34,150 bases of DNA from Firmicutes bacterium UBA7510 (GTDB lineage: Bacteria; Bacillota; Clostridia; Tissierellales; Sedimentibacteraceae): assembly GCA_002479485.1 (NCBI GenBank), contig DLNM01000023.1, positions 35,261 to 69,410 on the forward strand, written 5' to 3'. A model generated the notes under the pieces. The model was not told where the DNA came from. It made no database searches and saw nothing but the letters and a program-made list of their open reading frames with translations. This document shows positions 33,379 through 34,150 of this stretch, piece after piece. Both the position numbers and the translations under genes were made by a program. Every line of letters starts with the position of its first letter. Within the stretch, counting starts at the first letter, position 1.

Positions 33379-33483
33379 GACGTATTTATCGGCTTTTCCG
33401 CTATTGTTGAAGTGTGTATACGGGCGTACCAATAACATACTTTATTGTTGATAAATATGGTGATATGTAACTTTTGAAATCAA

Positions 33484-33499
33484 ACTGATTTAAATCAGT
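33484..33499. promoter_or_regulatory. 16-bp palindrome, candidate operator of the HTH gene
   Basis: ACTGATTTAAATCAGT is a perfect palindrome about 94 bp upstream of the HTH regulator, with a possible -35 TTGACT at 33536-33541 between them. Dimeric XRE-type repressors bind such sites, so autoregulation is possible. Confidence 0.45.
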
Positions 33500-33592
33500 C
33501 ATGAAATTAGATAAAAATACTTTTATATTTGTAAATTGACTTTAAACATCACCTATAGAATTATTTATTTTTAATTTTTTTAAGGAGATAAA

Positions 33593-33913
33593 ATGTTAAT
33601 AATAGAAAGAATAATAAATATCATGGATAGTAAGAATCTGAAGTACGCAGATTTAGCTAAATATTTGAATATATCTGCTAGTGTAATTAGTTCTTGGAAA
33701 AGTAGAAAAACAAATCCACCATCAGATTATATAATTCAAATTTGCGAATTTTTAGAAATAGAGCCTATATTTTTATTAACTGGCAAAGAAAATTCAAACC
33801 AATATTTATTTACAGAAGAAGAAATAGAACTATTAAATAAATACAATTTATTAACAGATAAAAATAAAGGAAAGGTAGACCAATTTATACTAGAAAGACT
33901 TAAGGAGCAATAA
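33593..33913 (+). CDS. XRE-family helix-turn-helix regulator
   Basis: A 106-aa cytoplasmic DNA-binding protein. The N-terminal HTH_XRE domain spans about residues 3-60: LKYADLAKYLNISASVISSW forms the two helices, followed by KSRKTNPPSDYIIQICEFLE. The C-terminal part is a helical, charged dimerisation-like tail ending ILERLKEQ. A strong AAGGAG site precedes the ATG. Such small regulators are common in phage and integrative elements and the gene stands near an element scar. The gene 22 bp downstream is probably in the same operon. Confidence 0.88.
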   Translation: MLIIERIINIMDSKNLKYADLAKYLNISASVISSWKSRKTNPPSDYIIQICEFLEIEPIFLLTGKENSNQYLFTEEEIELLNKYNLLTDKNKGKVDQFILERLKEQ

Positions 33914-33935
33914 GGTAAAACAGGGTAGAGGAATT

Positions 33936-34150
33936 ATGGAGAAATTAACTGAAACTCAAAAAAATTTCAGAAAGCAAATGGGGGAGCTTGATGAAGATTA
34001 TAAAAATAAATATAAAAATAATAATAGTAAATCAATTGTAATTACTATTATTATTTTTGCTATTATTTTGTTATTTGTAACTATAAAATTCAAATCGAAT
34101 TCAAAAAATCTTAATTTTTTTAATGTAAGTAATAAAGATCAGGATTATAT
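33936..34150 (+). CDS. Membrane protein, truncated by the window end
   Basis: An open frame of at least 71 codons running off the right edge. It begins MEKLTETQKNFRKQMGELDE, then a Lys/Asn-rich stretch and one strong hydrophobic segment (SIVITIIIFAIILLFVTI, about residues 33-50), then a polar exterior. AGAGG precedes the ATG. It resembles a single-pass membrane protein with a cytosolic N-terminus. It is likely cotranscribed with the HTH regulator. Function not recognisable from this part. Confidence 0.65.
   Translation, partial: MEKLTETQKNFRKQMGELDEDYKNKYKNNNSKSIVITIIIFAIILLFVTIKFKSNSKNLNFFNVSNKDQDY

Overview
The window is AT-rich, densely coded chromosomal DNA. It has strong GGAGG-type ribosome binding sites, AddAB instead of RecBCD, a B12-riboswitch-controlled cbiB-cobD-cbiP operon and a CwlD-type amidase of the kind needed for spore germination. 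Together these point to an anaerobic, spore-forming Firmicute close to Clostridium; the species cannot be named from sequence alone. Almost everything lies on the plus strand. The exceptions are a small Cys-rich protein gene (801-1061) and a decayed mobile-element remnant (31851-32536).

Layout. (1) 43-3672: cwlD, the convergent Cys-rich gene, and a mannose/sorbose-family PTS operon (IIA, IIB and a fused IIC-IID) behind a good promoter. (2) 3747-8743: a methyltransferase gene with its own promoter, then an adenosylcobalamin riboswitch with a terminator, then cbiB, cobD, cbiP and a 63-residue conserved small protein, closed by a terminator. (3) 8760-15898: a DUF362/ferredoxin protein, a MATE transporter preceded by a three-codon upstream ORF, addB, and an unrecognised 364-aa protein. 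(4) 15916-21768: the isoleucine/valine operon (threonine dehydratase, ilvB, ilvN, ilvC, ilvD) behind a leader-peptide attenuator. (5) 21769-24145: accessory DNA with a deleted traX remnant, large inverted repeats, a secreted Cys/His protein, a repeat cluster and a lipoprotein. (6) 24308-31608: addA, an MFS transporter, rmuC, a HAD phosphatase and a DUF523 protein. (7) 31605-34150: tRNA-Leu(CAA), a truncated integrase joined to a fragment of a phage/plasmid replication initiator, a GNAT acetyltransferase, an HTH regulator and a truncated membrane protein.

The most interesting element is the ilv leader at 15916-16174. A consensus promoter and a perfectly spaced RBS drive a 33-codon peptide with 11 Ile and 4 Val codons. 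A 14-bp perfect intrinsic terminator lies just before the first structural gene. An 11-nt segment inside the peptide ORF (16074-16084) is complementary at 10 of 11 positions to 16144-16154 in the terminator, so it can act as an antiterminator. Further upstream segments of the same ORF can sequester it. This is the architecture of the enterobacterial ilv attenuator, whereas Firmicute ilv operons are usually controlled by T-boxes and CodY. No T-box is visible here.

The rest of the window is mostly housekeeping. Its junctions show repeated deletion and insertion: addB and addA are about 9.6 kb apart, traX is reduced to its two ends, and the integrase and Rep fragments are fused next to a tRNA gene.
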